A stretch of 64,000 nucleotides of DNA from Oasisia sp. SBJ-2009. Lineage: Eukaryota; Annelida; Polychaeta; Sabellida; Siboglinidae. Both the position numbers and the translations under genes were made by a program. The stretch covers positions 19,975,213 to 20,039,212 of the forward strand of contig OZ024861.1 in the NCBI GenBank assembly GCA_964017155.1, given 5' to 3'. Positions 48,812 through 61,935 of this stretch are shown piece after piece. Every line of letters begins with the position of its first letter. Within the stretch, counting starts at the first letter, position 1. Under the pieces are notes generated by a model. It searched no databases and had not been told where the DNA came from. It was given only the letters and a program-made list of their open reading frames with translations.

Positions 48812-50386
48812 ATTAGGGGTGGTTGGATTGATGCGTTAAGTAGGGGTGGTTGGATGGATGCGTTACATAGGAGTGGTTGGATGGATGCGTTAAGTAGGAG
48901 TGGTTGAATGGATGCGTTAAGTAGAGGTGGTTGGATGGATGCTGTATATACGGGTGGTTGAATTGATGCATTAAATAGGTGTGGTTGGATGGATGTATAA
49001 ATTAGGGGTGGTTGGATTGATGCGTTAAGTAGGGGTGGATGGGTGGATGCGTTACGTAGGGGTGGTTGGATGGATGCGATAAGTAGGGGTGGTTGGATGG
49101 ATGCGATAAGTAGGGGTGGTTGGATGGATACGTTAAATAGGGGTGGTTGGATTGATGCGTTAAGTAGGGGTGGATGGGTGGATGCGTTACGTAGGGGTGG
49201 TTGAATGGATGCGTTAAGTAGAGGTGGTTGGATGGATGCTGTATATACGGGTGGTTGAATTGATGCATTAAATAGGTGTGGTTGGATGGATGTATAAAGT
49301 AGGGGTGGTTGGATGGATACATTAAGTAGAGGTGAATAGATGGATGCATTAAGTAGGCTTGGTTGGATGGATGCGTTAAATAGGGGTGGTTGGATGGATG
49401 GGTTAAGTTGAGGTGAATGGCATTCAGTAGAGGAGGCTGGATGCTGGATGGGTGGATGCATTAAGTAGGGGTGGTTGGATGTATGCGATAAGTAGGAGTG
49501 GTTGGATGGATGCATTAAGTAGGAGTGGTTGAATCGATGCGTTAAGTAGGGGTGGTTGGATGGAAGCTTTATATACGGGTGGTTGAATGGATGCGCTAAG
49601 TAGGGGTGGTTGGCCGGATGCATTCAGTAGAGGTGAATGGATGGATGCATAAAGTAGAGGTGAATGGATGGGTGCACCAAGTAGGGGTGGTTGGATGGAT
49701 GCGCTATGTAGGGGTGGCTGGATGGATGCGTTAAGTAGGGGTGGTTGGATGGATACGTTAAATAGGGGTGGTTGAATGGATGCGTTATGTAGGGATTGTT
49801 GAATTGATGCGTTATGTATGGGTGTTTGGATGGATGCGTTAAGTAGAGGTGAATGGTTGGATGCACTCAGTAGAGGAGAATGGATGGATGCGATAAGTAG
49901 GGGTGGTGGGATGGATGCTTTATATACGGGTGGTTGGATGGATACGTTAAGTAGGGGTGTTTGGTTGGATGCGATAATTAGGGGTGGTTGGATGAATTCG
50001 CTAGCTAGGCGTGGTTGGATGGATGCGCTAAGTAGGGGTGGTTGGATAAGGAAACATTAAGTAGAGGTGAATAAATGCATGCATTAAATAGGTGTGGTTG
50101 GATGGATGCGTTAATTAGGGGTGGTTAGATGGATGCGTTACGTAGGGGTGGTTGGATGGATGCGATAAGTAGGCGTGGTTGGATGGATACGTTAAGTAGG
50201 GGTGTTTGAATGGATGCTCTAAGTAGGGGTGTTTGAATGGATGCGTTAAGTAGTGGTGGTTGGATGGATGCATTAAGTAGTGGTGGTTGAATGGATGCGT
50301 TATGTAGGGGTGGTTGAATTGATGCGTTATGTAGGAGTGGTTGGATGGATGCGATAAGTAGAGGTGAATGGTTGGATGGATTCAGT

Positions 50387-50409
50387 ATCCATCCAACCAC
50401 CCGTATATT
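50387..50409 (+). repeat. One-unit micro-inversion 4
   Basis: Same form as micro-inversion 1, in higher-order copy 3. Confidence 0.92.
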
Positions 50410-51347
50410 CGCTAAGTAGGGGTGATTGGATGGATGCGTTATGTAGGAGTGGTTGGATGGATACATTAAGTAGAGGTGAATAGATGGATGCATTAAATAG
50501 GTGTGGTTGGATGGATGCGTTAAGTAAGGGTGGCTGGATGGATTCGTTAAATAGGGGTGGTTGGATTGATGCGATAAGTAGGGGTGGTTTGATTGATACG
50601 TCAAGTAGGAGTGGTTGGATGGATGGTTGAATGGATGCGTTAATTAGGGGTGGTTGGATTGATGCGTTAAGTAGGGGTGGTTGGATGGAGGCGCTAAGTT
50701 GGGGTGTTTTGAAGGAATCGTTAAGTAGGGGTGGTTGGATGGAAGCGTTTATTAGGGGTGGTTGGATGGATGCTGTATATACGGGTGGTTGAATTGATGC
50801 ATTAAATAGGTGTGGTTGGATGGATGTATAAAGTAGGGGTGGTTGGATGGATACATTAAGTAGAGGTGAATAGATGGATGCATTAAGTAGGCTTGGTTGG
50901 ATGGATGCGTTAAATAGGGGTGGTTGGATGGATGCGTTAAGTAGGAATGGTTGGATGGATGCGTTAAGTAGGGATGGCTGGATGGATGCGTTAAATAGGG
51001 GCGTTTGAATGGACACGTTAAAAAGGGGTTGTTGAATGGATGCGTTATGTAGGGTTGGTTGAATTGATGCGTTATGTAGGGGTGGTTGGATGGATGCGAT
51101 AAGTAGAGGTGAATGGATGGATGCACCAAGTAGGGGTGGTTGGATGGATGCGATAAGTAGGAATGGTTGGATGGATGCGTTAAGTAGGGATGGCTGGATG
51201 GATGCGTTAAATAGGGGCGTTTGAATGGACACGTTAAAAAGGGGTTGTTGAATGGATGCGTTATGTAGGGTTGGTTGAATTGATGCGTTATGTAGGGGTG
51301 GTTGGATGGATGCGATAAGTAGAGGTGAATGGTTGGATGGATTCAGT

Positions 51348-51370
51348 ATCCATCCAACCACCCGTATATT
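51348..51370 (+). repeat. One-unit micro-inversion 5
   Basis: A second micro-inversion within higher-order copy 3, explained by the local duplication that repeats the CGTTTGAATGGACACG to GGATTCAGTATCCATCC segment. Confidence 0.92.
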
Positions 51371-51767
51371 CGCTAAGTAGGGGTGATTGGATGGATACAT
51401 TAAGTAGAGGTGAATAGATGGATGCATTAAATAGGTGTGGTTGGATGGATGCGTTAAGTAAGGGTGGCTGGATGGATACGTTAAATAGGGGTGGTTGGAT
51501 TGATGCGTTAAGTAGGGGTGGTTTGATCGATACGTCAAGTAGGAGTGGTTGGATGGATGGTTGAATGGATGCGTTAATTAGGGGTGGTTGGATTGATGCG
51601 TTAAGTAGGGGTGGTTGGATGGAGGCGCTAAGTTGGGGTGTTTTGAAGGAATCGTTAAGTAGGGGTGGTTGGATGGAAGCGTTTATTAGGGGTGGTTGGG
51701 TGGATGCGTTAAGTAGGAGTGGTTGGATTGATACGTTCAGTTGGGGTGGTTGGATGGATGCGTCAAA

Positions 51768-51969
51768 CGGCACCTATTTAATGCATCCATCTATTCACCT
51801 CTACTTAATGTACCAATCCAACCACCCCTACGTAGCGCATCCACCCAACCACCCCTACTTAGCGAATCCGTCCAACAAACCCTAATTATCGCATCCAACC
51901 AACGACCCCTACTTAACGTATCCATCCACCCACCCGTATATAAAGCATCCATCCAACCACCCCTACATA
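51768..51969 (+). repeat. 202-bp inverted insert 3
   Basis: Third copy, again 202 bp. Its left edge reads GCGTCAAACGGCACC instead of GCGTTAAACCGCACC. Confidence 0.93.
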
Positions 51970-52330
51970 ATTAGGGGTGGTTGGATTGATGCGTTAAGTA
52001 GGGGTGGTTGGATGGATGCGTTACATAGGAGTGGTTGGATGGATGCGTTAAGTAGGAGTGGTTGAATGGATGCGTTAAGTAGAGGTGGTTGGATGGATGC
52101 TGTATATACGGGTGGTTGAATTGATGCATTAAATAGGTGTGGTTGGATGGATGTATAAAGTAGGGATGGTTGGATTGATGCGTTAAGTAGGGGTGGATGG
52201 GTGGATGCGTTACGTAGGGGTGGTTGGGTGGATGCCATAAGTAGGGGTGGTTGGATGGATGCGATAAGTAGGGGTGGTTGGATGGATACGTTAAATAGGG
52301 GTGGTTAAATGGATGCGTTATGTAGGGATT

Positions 52331-55300
52331 GTTGAATTGATGCGTTATGTATGGGTGGTTGGATGGATGCGTTAAGTAGAGGTGAATGGTTGGATGCACT
52401 CAGTAGAGAAGAATGGATGGATGCGATAAGTAGGGGTGGTGGGATGGATGCGATAATTAGGGGTGGTTGGATGGATTCGCTAACTAGGGGTGGTTGGATG
52501 GATACGGTAAGTAGGGGTGGTTGGTTGGATGCGATAATTAGGGGTGGTTGGATGGTTTCGCTAACTAGGCGTGGTTGGATGGATGCGATAAGTAGGGGTG
52601 GTTGGATGAGGATACATTAAGTAGAGATGAATAAATGGATGCATTAAATAGGTGTGGTTGGATGGATGCATTAAGTAGGGGTGGTTGGATGGATGCGTTA
52701 ATTAGGGGTTGTTGGATGGATGCGTTACGTAGGGGTGGTTGGGTGGATGCGATAAGTAGGGGTGGTTGGATGGATAAGTTAAGTAGGGGTGGTTGGATGG
52801 ATGCGTTAAGTAGGGTTGAATGGTGGATGGATTCAGTAGAGGTGAATGGATGGATGCAATAAGTAGGGGTGGTTGGGTGGATGCGATAAGTAGGAGTGGT
52901 TGGATGGATGCGTTAAGCAGGGGTGGTTGGATGGATGCGTTAATTAGGGGTGTTTGAATGGATGCGTTAAGTAGGGGTGTTTGAATGGATGCGATAAGTA
53001 GGGGTGGTTGGATGGATGCATTAAGTAGTGGTGGTTGAATGGATGCGTTATGTAGGGGTGATTGGATGGATGCTTTAAGTAGGGTTGGTTGAATGGATGC
53101 TTTATGTAGGGGTGGTTGGATGGATGCGTTAAGTAAGGGTGGTCGAATGGATGCGTTAATTAGGGGTGGTTGGATTGATGCGTTAAGTAGGGGTAGTTGG
53201 ATAGATGCGTTACGTAGGGGTGGTTGGATAGATGCGTTAAGTAGGAGTGGTTGAATGAATGCGTCAAGTACGGGTGGTTGGATGGATGCTGTATATACGG
53301 GTGGTTGAATTGATGCATTAAATAGGTGTGGTTGGATGGATGCATAAAGTACGGGTGGTTGGATTGATGCGTTAAGTAGGGGTGGTTGGGTGGATGCGTT
53401 AAGTAGGGGTGGGTGGATGGATGCGATAAGTAGGAATGATTGGATGGATGCGTTATGTAGGGGTGGTTGGATGGATGTGTTAAGTAGGGATGGATGGATG
53501 GATACGTTAAATAGGGGTGGTTAAATGGATGCGTTATGTAGGGATTGTTGAATTGATGCGTGATGTATGGGTGGTTGGACGGATGCGCTAAGTAGAGGTG
53601 AATGGTTGGATGCACTCAGTAGAGGAGAATGGATGGATGCGATAAGTAGGGGTGGTGGTATGGATGCGATAATTAGGGGTGGTTGGATGGATACGGTAAG
53701 TAGGGGTGGTTGGTTGGATGCGATAATTAGGGGTGGTTGGATGGATTTGCTAACTAGGCGTGGTTGGATGGATGCGCTAAGTAGGGGTGGTTCGATGAGG
53801 ATACATTAAGTAGAGGTGAATAAATGGATGCATTAAATAGGTGTGGTTGGATGGATGCATTAAGTAGGGGTGGTTGGATGGATGCGTTAATTAGGGGTGG
53901 TTGGATGGATGCGTTACGTAGGGGTGGTTGGGTGGATGCGAGAAGTAGGGGTGGTTGGATGGATACGTTAAGTAGGGGTGTTTGAATGGATGCGCTAAGT
54001 AGGGGTGTTTGAATGGATGCGTTAAGTAGGGGTGGTTGGATGGATGCGACAAGTAGGGGTGAATGGTGGATGGATTCAGTAGAGGTGAATGGATGGATGC
54101 ATTAAGTAGGGGTGGTTCGGTGGATGCGATAAGTAGGAGTGGTTGGATGGATGCGTTACGCAGGGGTGGTTGGATGGATGCGTTAATTAGGGGTGTTTGA
54201 ATGGATGCGTTAAGTAGGGGTGTTTAAATGGATGCGTTAAGTAGGGGTGGTTGGATGGATGCATTAAGTAGTGGTGGTTGAATGGATGCGTTATGTAGGG
54301 GTGATTGGATGGATACTTTAAGTAGGGTTGGTTGAATGGATGCTTTATGTAGGGGTGGTTGGATGGATGCGTTAAGTAAGGGTGGTTAAATGGATGCGTT
54401 AATTAGGGGTGGTTGGATTGATGCGTTAAGTAGGGGTGGTTGGATGGATGCGTTACGTAGGGGTGGTTGGATGGATGCGTTAAGTAGGAGTGGTTGAATG
54501 GATGAGTTAATTAGGGGTGGTTGCATGGATGCTGTATATACGGGTGGTTGAATTGATGCATTAAATAGGTGTGGTTGGTTGGATGCATAAAGTAGGGGTG
54601 GTTGGATTGATGCGTTAAGTAGGGGTGGTTGGGTGGATGCGTTACGTAGGGGTGGTTGGATGGATGCGTTAAGTAGTGGTGGTTGGATGGATGCGATAAG
54701 TAGGAATGATTGGATGGATGCGTTATGTAGGGGTGGTTGGATGGATGCGTTAAGTAGGGGTGGATGGATGGATACGTTAAATAGGGGTGGTTAAATGGAT
54801 GCGTTATGTAGGGATTGTTGAATTGATGCGTGATGTATGGGTGGTTGGATGGATGCGTTAAGTACAGGTGAATGGTTGGATGCACTCAGTAGAGGAGAAT
54901 GGATGGATGCGATAAGTAGGGGTGGTGGTATGGATGCGATAATTAGGGGTGGTTGGATGGATTCGCTAACTAGGGGTGGTTGGATGGATACGTTAAGTAG
55001 GGGTGGTTGGTTGGATGCGATAATTAGGGGTGGTTGGATGGATTCGCTAACTAGGGATGGTTGGATGGATACGTTATATAGGGGTGGTTGAATGGATGCG
55101 TTATGTAGGGGTTGTTGAATTGATCCGCTATGTATGGGTGGTTGGATGGATGCGTTAATTAGAGGTGAATGGTTGGATGCATTCAGTAGAGGAGAATGGA
55201 TGGATGCGTTAAGTAGGGGTGGTTATTTGAATGCGATAATTAGGGGTGGTTGGATGGATTCGCTAAGTAGGGTTGGTTGGATGGATGCGCTACGTAGGGG

Positions 55301-56330
55301 TGGTTGGATGGATGCGTTAAGTAAAGTAAGGGTGGTTGGACTTATGCATTGATTAGGGGTGGTTGGATGGATGCGTGAAATAGGGTGAATGGTGGATGCA
55401 TTCAGTAGAGGTGAATGGATGGATGCATTAAGTAGGGGTGGTTGGATGGATGCGATAAGTAGGAGTGGTTGGATGGATGCGTTAAGTAGGGGTGGTTGGA
55501 TGGATGCGTTAAGTATAGGTGAATAGATGGATGCATAAAATAGGTGTGGTTTGATGGATGCGTTAAGTAGGGGATGTTGGATGGATGCGTTAAGTAGTGG
55601 TGGTTGGATGGATGCGTTAAGTAGGGTGAATGGTGGATGCATTCAGTAGAGGTGAATGGATGGATGCATTAAGTAGAGGTGAATGGATGGATGCATTAAG
55701 TAGGGGTGGTTGGATGGATGCGATAAGTAGGAGTGGTTGGATGGATGCGATAAGTAGGGTTGGTTGGATTGATGCGTTAAGTAGGGGTGGTTGGATGGAT
55801 ACGTTAAATAGCGGTGGTTGAATGGATGCTGGATATACGTGTGGTTGAATGGATGCGTTATGTAGGGGTGGTTGGTTGGATGCGTTGATAAGGGGTGGTT
55901 GGATGGATACGTTAAATAGGGGTGGTTGGATTGATGCGTTAAGTAGGGGTGGTTGAATGGATTCGTTATGTAGGTGTGGTTGGATGGATTCATTAAGTAG
56001 GGGTGGTTGGATGGATGCGTTAATTAGCGGTGGTTGAATGGATGCGTTAAGTAGGGGTGTTTGAATGGATGCGTTAAGTAGGGGTGGTTGGATGGATGCA
56101 TTATGTAGTGGTGGTTGAATGGATGCGTTATGTAGAGGTGATTGGATGGATGCATAAAGTAGGGGTGTTTGGATTAATGCGTTAAGTAGGGGTGGTTGGG
56201 TGGATGCGTTACGTAGGGGTGGTTGGATGGATGCGTTAAGTAGTTGTGATTGGATGGATGCGATAAGTAGGAGTGGTTGGATGGATACGTTAAATAGGGG
56301 TGGTTAAATGGATGCGTTATGTAGGGATTG
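52331..56330 (-). repeat. Right-arm higher-order blocks of about 1.2-1.5 kb, second series
   Basis: Copies begin near 52331, 53541 and 54811 (spacings about 1,210 and 1,270), with the next marker near 56331. Each starts with GATTGTTGAATTGATGCG, then GATGCACTCAGTAGAG, GATGCGATAATTAGGGG and TTCGCTAACTAGG-type units. They match the block beginning at 40016. Confidence 0.78.
55643..55993 (-). repeat. Higher-order block type 1, right-arm copy d
   Basis: Inverted copy of 30035-30412 and nearly the same as 41518-41868. Confidence 0.85.
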
Positions 56331-56794
56331 TTGAATTGATGCGCTATGTAGAGGTGAATGGTTGGATGCATTCAGTAGAGAAGAATGGATGGATGCGATA
56401 AGTAGGGATGGTGGGATGGATGCGATAATTAGGGGTGGTTGGATGGATTCGCTAACTAGGGGTGGTTGGATGGATGCGCTAAGTAGGGGTGGTTGGATGA
56501 GGATACATTAAGTAGAGGTGAATAAATGGATGCATTAAATAGGTGTGGTTGGATGGATGCATTAAGTAGGGGTGGTTGGATGGATGCGTTAATTAGGGGT
56601 GGTTGGATGGATGCGTTACGAAGGGGTGGTTGAATGGATGCGTTAATTAATGTGGTTGGATTGATGCGTTAAGTAGGGGTGGTTGGATGGATGCGTTACG
56701 TAGGGGTGGTTGGATGGATGCGTTAAGTAGGAGTGGTTGAATGGATGCGTTTAGTAGGGGTGGTTGTACGGATGCTGTATATAAGGGTGGTTGA

Positions 56795-57346
56795 ATGGAA
56801 GCATTAAATAGGTGTGGTTGGATGGATGCATTAAGTAGGGGTGGTTGGATTGATGCGTTAAGTAGGGGTGATAGGATGGATGCGCTACGTAGGGGTGGTT
56901 GGATGGATGCGATAAGTAGGGGTGGTTGGATGGATGCGATAAGTAGGAGTGGTTGGATGGATGCGATACGTAGGAGTGGTTGGGTGGATGCGTTATGTAG
57001 GGGTGGTTGGATGGATGCGTTAAGTAGGGGTGGTTGGATGGATACGTTAAATAGGGGTGGTTGAAAGGATGCGTTATGTAGGGGTTGTTGAATTGATGCG
57101 ATATGTATGGGTGGTTGGATGGATGCGTTAATTAGAGGTGAATGGTTGGATGCATTCAGTAGAGGAGAATGGATGGATGCGTTAAGTAGGTGTGGTTGTT
57201 TGGATGCGATAAATAGGGGTGGTTGGATGGATTCGCTAAGTAGGGGTGGTTGGATGGATGCGCTACGTAGGGGTGGTTGGATGGATGCGTTAGGTAAAGT
57301 AAGGGTGGTTAAGCGTTTAGTAGGGGTAATTGGATGGATGTATTAA
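56795..57346 (-). repeat. Higher-order block type 3, copy 2
   Basis: Matches 43832-44362 unit by unit, with GGGGTGATAGGATGGATGCG at the place where copy 1 has GGGGTGACAGG. Confidence 0.82.
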
Positions 57347-57978
57347 GTAGGAGTGGCTGGACTGATACGTTAAGTAGGGGTGGATGGTTGGATGCGTTAA
57401 GTAGGGGTGGTTGGATTGATGCGTTAAGTAGGAGTGGTTGCATGGAGGCGCTATGTAGGGGTGGTTGGATGGATACGTTAAAAACGGGTGGTTGAATGGT
57501 TGCGTTAAGTAGGGGTGGTTGAATTGATGCGTTGTAGGGGTGGTTGGATGGATGCGTTAAGTAGGGGTGGTTGATTTGATGCTTTAATTAGGGGTGTTTA
57601 GTTTGATGCGGTAAGTAAAGGTGGTTGGATGGAAGCGTTAAGTAGGGGTGCTTGGATGGATGCGCTAAGTAGGGGTGTTGGGATGGATGCGTTAATTAGG
57701 GGTGGTTGGCTGGATGCGTTATGTAGAGGTAGTTGGATGGATGCGATAAGTAGGGGTGATTTGATGGATGCATTATATAGGAGTGGTTGGATGGATGCGT
57801 TAAGTAAGGGTGGTTGAGTGGATGCGTTAATTAATGTGGTTGGATTGATGCGTTAAGTAGGGGTCGTTGGATGGATGCCTTACGTAGGGGTGGTTGTATG
57901 GATGCGTTAAGTAGGAGTGGTTGAACGGATGCGTTTAGTAGGGGTGGTTGTATGGATGCTGTATATGAGGTTGGTTGA

Positions 57979-58452
57979 ATGGAAGCATTAAATAGATGTG
58001 GTTGGATGGATGCATTAAGTAGGGGTGGTTGGATTGATGCGTTAAATAGGGGTGGTTGGATGGATGCGATACGTAGGAGTGGTTGGATGAATGCGATAAG
58101 TAGGAGTGGTTGGATGGATGCGTTATGTAGGGGTGGTTGGATGGATGCGCTAAGTAGGGGTGGTTGGATGGATACGTTAAATAGGGGTGGTTGAATGGAT
58201 GCGTTATGTAGGGGTTGTTGAATTGATGCGATATGTATGGGTGGTTGGATGGATGCGTTAATTAGAGGTGAATGGTTGGATGCATTCAGTAGAGGAGAAT
58301 GGATGGATGCGTTAAGTAGGGGTGGTTGGTTGGATGCGATAAATAGGGGTGATTGGATGGATTCGCTAAGTAGGGGTGGTTGGATGGATGCGCTACGTAG
58401 GGCTGGTTGGATGTATGCGTTAAGTAGGGTGAATGGTGGATGCATTCAGTAG
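57979..58452 (-). repeat. Higher-order block type 3, copy 3 (shortened)
   Basis: Starts 1,184 bp after copy 2 and lacks several units in its first half. The second half (TATGTATGGGTGG, TGCATTCAGTAGAGGAG) matches. Confidence 0.78.
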
Positions 58453-58772
58453 AGGTGAATGGATGGATGCAATAAGTAGAGATGAATGGATGGATGCATT
58501 AAGTAGGGGTGGTTGGATGGATGTGATAAGTAGGAGTGGTTGGATGGATGCGTTAAGTAGGGGTGGTTGGATGGATGCGTTAAGTAGAGGTGAATAGATG
58601 GATGCATTATATAGGTGTGGTTGGATGGATGCGTTAAGTAGGGGAGTTTGGATGGATGCGTTAAGTAATGGTGGTTGGATGGATACGTTAAGTAAAGTAA
58701 GGGTGGTTGGACTTATGCATTAATTAGGGGTGGTTGGATGGATGCGTTAAGTAGGGTGAATGGTGGATGCAT

Positions 58773-59123
58773 TCAGTAGAGGTGAATGGATGGACGCATT
58801 AAGTAGAGGTGAATGGATGGATGCAATAAGTAGGAATGGTTGGATGGATGCGTTAAGTAGGGGTGGTTGGATGGATGCGATAAGTAGGGGTGGTTGGATG
58901 GATACGTTAAATAGCGGTGGTTGAATGGATGCGTTAAGTAGGTGTGGTTGGATGGATGCTGGATATACGGGTGGTTGAATGGACGCGTTATGTAGGGGTG
59001 GTTGGTTGGATGCGTTGATAAGGGGTGGTTGGATGGATACGTTAAATAGGGGTGGTTGGATTGATGCGTTAAGTAGGGGTGTTTGAATGGATTCGTTATG
59101 TAGGTGTGGTTGGATGGATGCAT
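58773..59123 (-). repeat. Higher-order block type 1, right-arm copy e
   Basis: Inverted copy of the type 1 block. It shares GGACGCGTTATGTAGGGG with left-arm copy b (AACGCGTCCATTC in complement), so it is closer to copy b than to copy a. Confidence 0.83.
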
Positions 59124-59315
59124 TAAGTATGGGTGGTTGGATGGATGCGTTAATTAGGGGTGGTTAGATGGATGCGATAAGTAGGGGTGGTTGGATGGAT
59201 ACGTTAAGTAGGGGTGTTTGAATGGATGCGTTAAGTAGGGGTGGTTGGATGGATGCGTTAAATAAGGGTGGATGGATGGATGCGTTAAGTAGGGGTGGTT
59301 GGATGGATGCATTAA

Positions 59316-60580
59316 TTAGGGGTGGTTGTATGGATGCGATAAGTAGGGGTGGTTGGATGGATGCGTTAAGTAGGGGTGATTGTATGGATGCGCTAAGTAG
59401 GGGTGGTTGGATGGATGCATTAAGTAGAGGTGAATGGATGGATGCATTACGTAGTTGTGGTTGGATGGATACGTCATGTAGGGATGGTTGGATGGATGCG
59501 TTAGGTAGTGGAATTTGGATGGATGCGTTAAGTAGGGGTGGTTGGATGGATGCGTTAAGTAGGGGTGGATGGATGGATGCGTTACGTAGGGGTGGTTAGA
59601 TGGATGCATTAACTAGGGGTGGTTGTATTGATGCGATAAGTAGGGGTGGTTGGATGGATGCGTTAAGTAGGGGTGATTGTAGGGATGCGTTAAGTAGAGG
59701 TGAACGGATGGATGCATTCAGTAGAGGTGAATGGATGGATGCATTAAGTAGGGGTGTTCGTAAGGATGCGATAAGTAGGGGTGGTTGGATGGATGCATTA
59801 AGTAGAGGTGAATGGATGGATGCATTACGTAGTTGTGGTTGGATGGATACGTCATGTAGCGATGGTTGGATGGATGCGTTAGGTAGTGGAATTTGGATGG
59901 ATGCGTTAAGTAGGGGTGGTTGGATAGATGCGTTATGTAGGGGTGGTTGATTGGATACGTTAAATAGGGGTTGTTGAATGGATGCGTTAAGTAGGGGTGG
60001 TTGAATTGATGCGTTTTAGGGGTGGTTGCATGGATGCGTTAAGTAGGGGTGGTTGAAAGGATGTGTTATGTAGGGGTGGTTGGATGGATGCGCTAAGTAA
60101 AGGTGGTTGAATGGATGCGTTAATTAAGGGTGGTTGGATTGATGCGTTAAGTAGGGGTGTTTGGATGGAAGCGCTAAGTAGGGGTGTTTGGATGAATGCT
60201 ATAAATACGGGTGGTTGAATGGATGCGTTAAGTAGGGGTGGTTGGTTGGATGCGTTAATTAAGGGTGGTTGGATGGATTCTCTAAGTAGGGGTGGTTGGA
60301 TGAATGGGCTAAGTAGGGGTGGTTGCATTAATACATTAGGTAGAGGTGAATAGATGGATGCATTAAGTAGGGGTGGTTGGATGGAAGCGATAAGTAGGAG
60401 TGGTTGGATGGATGTGTTAAGTAGGGGTGGTTGGATGGATTCGCTAAGTAGATGTGTATAGATGGATGCATTAAGTAGGTTTGGTTGGATGGATGCGCTA
60501 AGTGGGGGTGGTTGGATGTATGCGTTAAGTAGCTATGGTTGGATGGATGCGTTAAGTAGAGGTGAATGATTAGATGCAAT
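59316..60580 (-). repeat. Higher-order block type 2, right arm (inverted match of 33270-34350)
   Basis: Carries the complements of the type 2 landmarks: GGATACGTCATGTAGGG near 59466, the shortened unit GCGTTTTAGGGGTGG near 60010, GTGTATAGATGGATGCA near 60450, TAGCTATGGTTGG near 60531 and GATTAGATGCAATCAG near 60567. It also has an internal duplication (59440-59530 and 59805-59900) not present in the left arm. Confidence 0.85.
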
Positions 60581-60820
60581 CAGTAGAGGAGATTGGATGG
60601 ATGCATTAAGTAGGGGTGGTTGGGTGGATGCTATGAGTAAGAGTGGTTGGATGGATGCGTTAAGTAGGGGTGGTTGGATGGATGCGTTAATTAGGGGTGG
60701 TTGGATGGATGCGTTAAGTAGAGGTGGTTGGATGGATGCGTTTAGTAGGGGTGATTGGATGGATGCATTAAGTAGGAGTGGTTGGATTGATACGTTAAGT
60801 AGGGGTGGTTGAATGGATGC
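60220..60820 (-). repeat. Right-arm duplication, copy 1 (match at 62760-63355)
   Basis: About 600 bp matching 62760-63355 at an offset of 2,540 bp (AATACATTAGGTAGAGG at 60330 and 62870). It shares TAGCTATGGTTGG and GATTAGATGCAATCAG, and so repeats half of the type 2 block. Confidence 0.83.
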
Positions 60821-61458
60821 GTTATATAGCGGTGGTTGGATGGATGCTTTATATACGGGTGGTTGAATGGATGCGTTAAGTAGGGGTGGTTGGTTGGATG
60901 CGTTATTTAAGGGTGGTTGGATGGATTCGCTAAGTAGGGGTGGTTGGATGAATGGGCTAATAAGGGTGGTTGGATTAATACATTAAGTAGGGGTGAATAG
61001 ATGGATGCATTAAGTAGGTTTGGTTGGCTGGATTCGCTAAGTAGGGGTGGTTGGATGGATGGGTTAAGTAGAGGTGAATGGTTGGATGCATTCAGTAGAG
61101 GAGAATGGACTGATTCGTTAAGTAGTGTTGGTTGGATGTATGCGATAAGTAGGAGTGGTTGGATGGATGCGTTAAGTAGGGGTGGTTGGATGGATGCGTT
61201 ATGTAGAGGTAGCTGGATGGATGCTTTAAGTAGGGGTGATTTGATGGATGCATTATATTGGAGTGGTTGGATGGATGCGTTAAGTAAGGGTGGTTGAATG
61301 GATGCGTTAATTAATGTGGTTGGATTGATGCGTTAAGTATGGGTGGTTGGATGGATGCGTTACGTAGGGGTGGTTGGATGGATGCGCTAAGTAGGAGTGG
61401 TTGAATGGATGCGGTTAGTAGGGGTAGTTGTATGGATGCTGTATATAAGGGTGGTTGA

Positions 61459-61935
61459 ATGGAAGCATTAAATAGGTGTGGTTGGATGGATGCATTAAGT
61501 AGGGGTGGTTGGATTGATGCGTTAAGTAGGGGTGATAGGATTGATGCGCTACGTAGGGGTGGTTGGATGGATGGTATAAGTAGGGGTGGTTGGATGGATG
61601 CGAGAAGTAGGAGTGGTTGGATGGATGCGTTATGTAGGGGTGGTTGGATGGATGCGTTAAGTAGGGGTGGTTGGATGGATACGTTAAATAGGGGTGGTTG
61701 AATGGATGCGTTATGTAGGGGTTGTTGAATTGATGCGATATGTATGGGTGGTTGGATGGATGCGTTAATTAGAGGTGAATGGTTGGATGCATTCAGTAGC
61801 GGAGAATGGATGGATGCGTTAAGTAGGTGTGATTGGTTGGATGCGATAAACAGGGGTGGTTGAATGGATTCGCTAAGTAGGGGTGGTTGGATGGATGCGC
61901 TACGTAGGGGTGGTTGGATGGATGCGTTATGTAAA
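61459..61935 (-). repeat. Higher-order block type 3, copy 4
   Basis: Matches copy 2 with a missing unit near 61600. Ends with the 32-bp unit TATGTAAAGTAAGGGTGG. Confidence 0.8.

Larger units (their letters stand above)
47271..49795 (-). repeat. 2.3-2.5-kb higher-order block, copy 2
   Basis: Same marker order as copy 1, about 2,525 bp long. It carries an extra segment near 47770-48060 (GGAGGCGCTAAGTTGGGG to the TTGGATGGATGCGTTAAATAG units), apparently duplicated from elsewhere in the block, and lacks an 81-bp (three-unit) stretch present in copy 1 near 46925-47015. Confidence 0.82.
49796..52330 (-). repeat. 2.3-2.5-kb higher-order block, copy 3
   Basis: About 2,535 bp. It includes micro-inversions at 50387 and 51348 and an inverted insert at 51768, with an internal local duplication around 50930-51340 (CGTTTGAATGGACACG near 50999 and 51217). 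It passes into the 1.2-1.3-kb block type at 52331. Confidence 0.8.
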
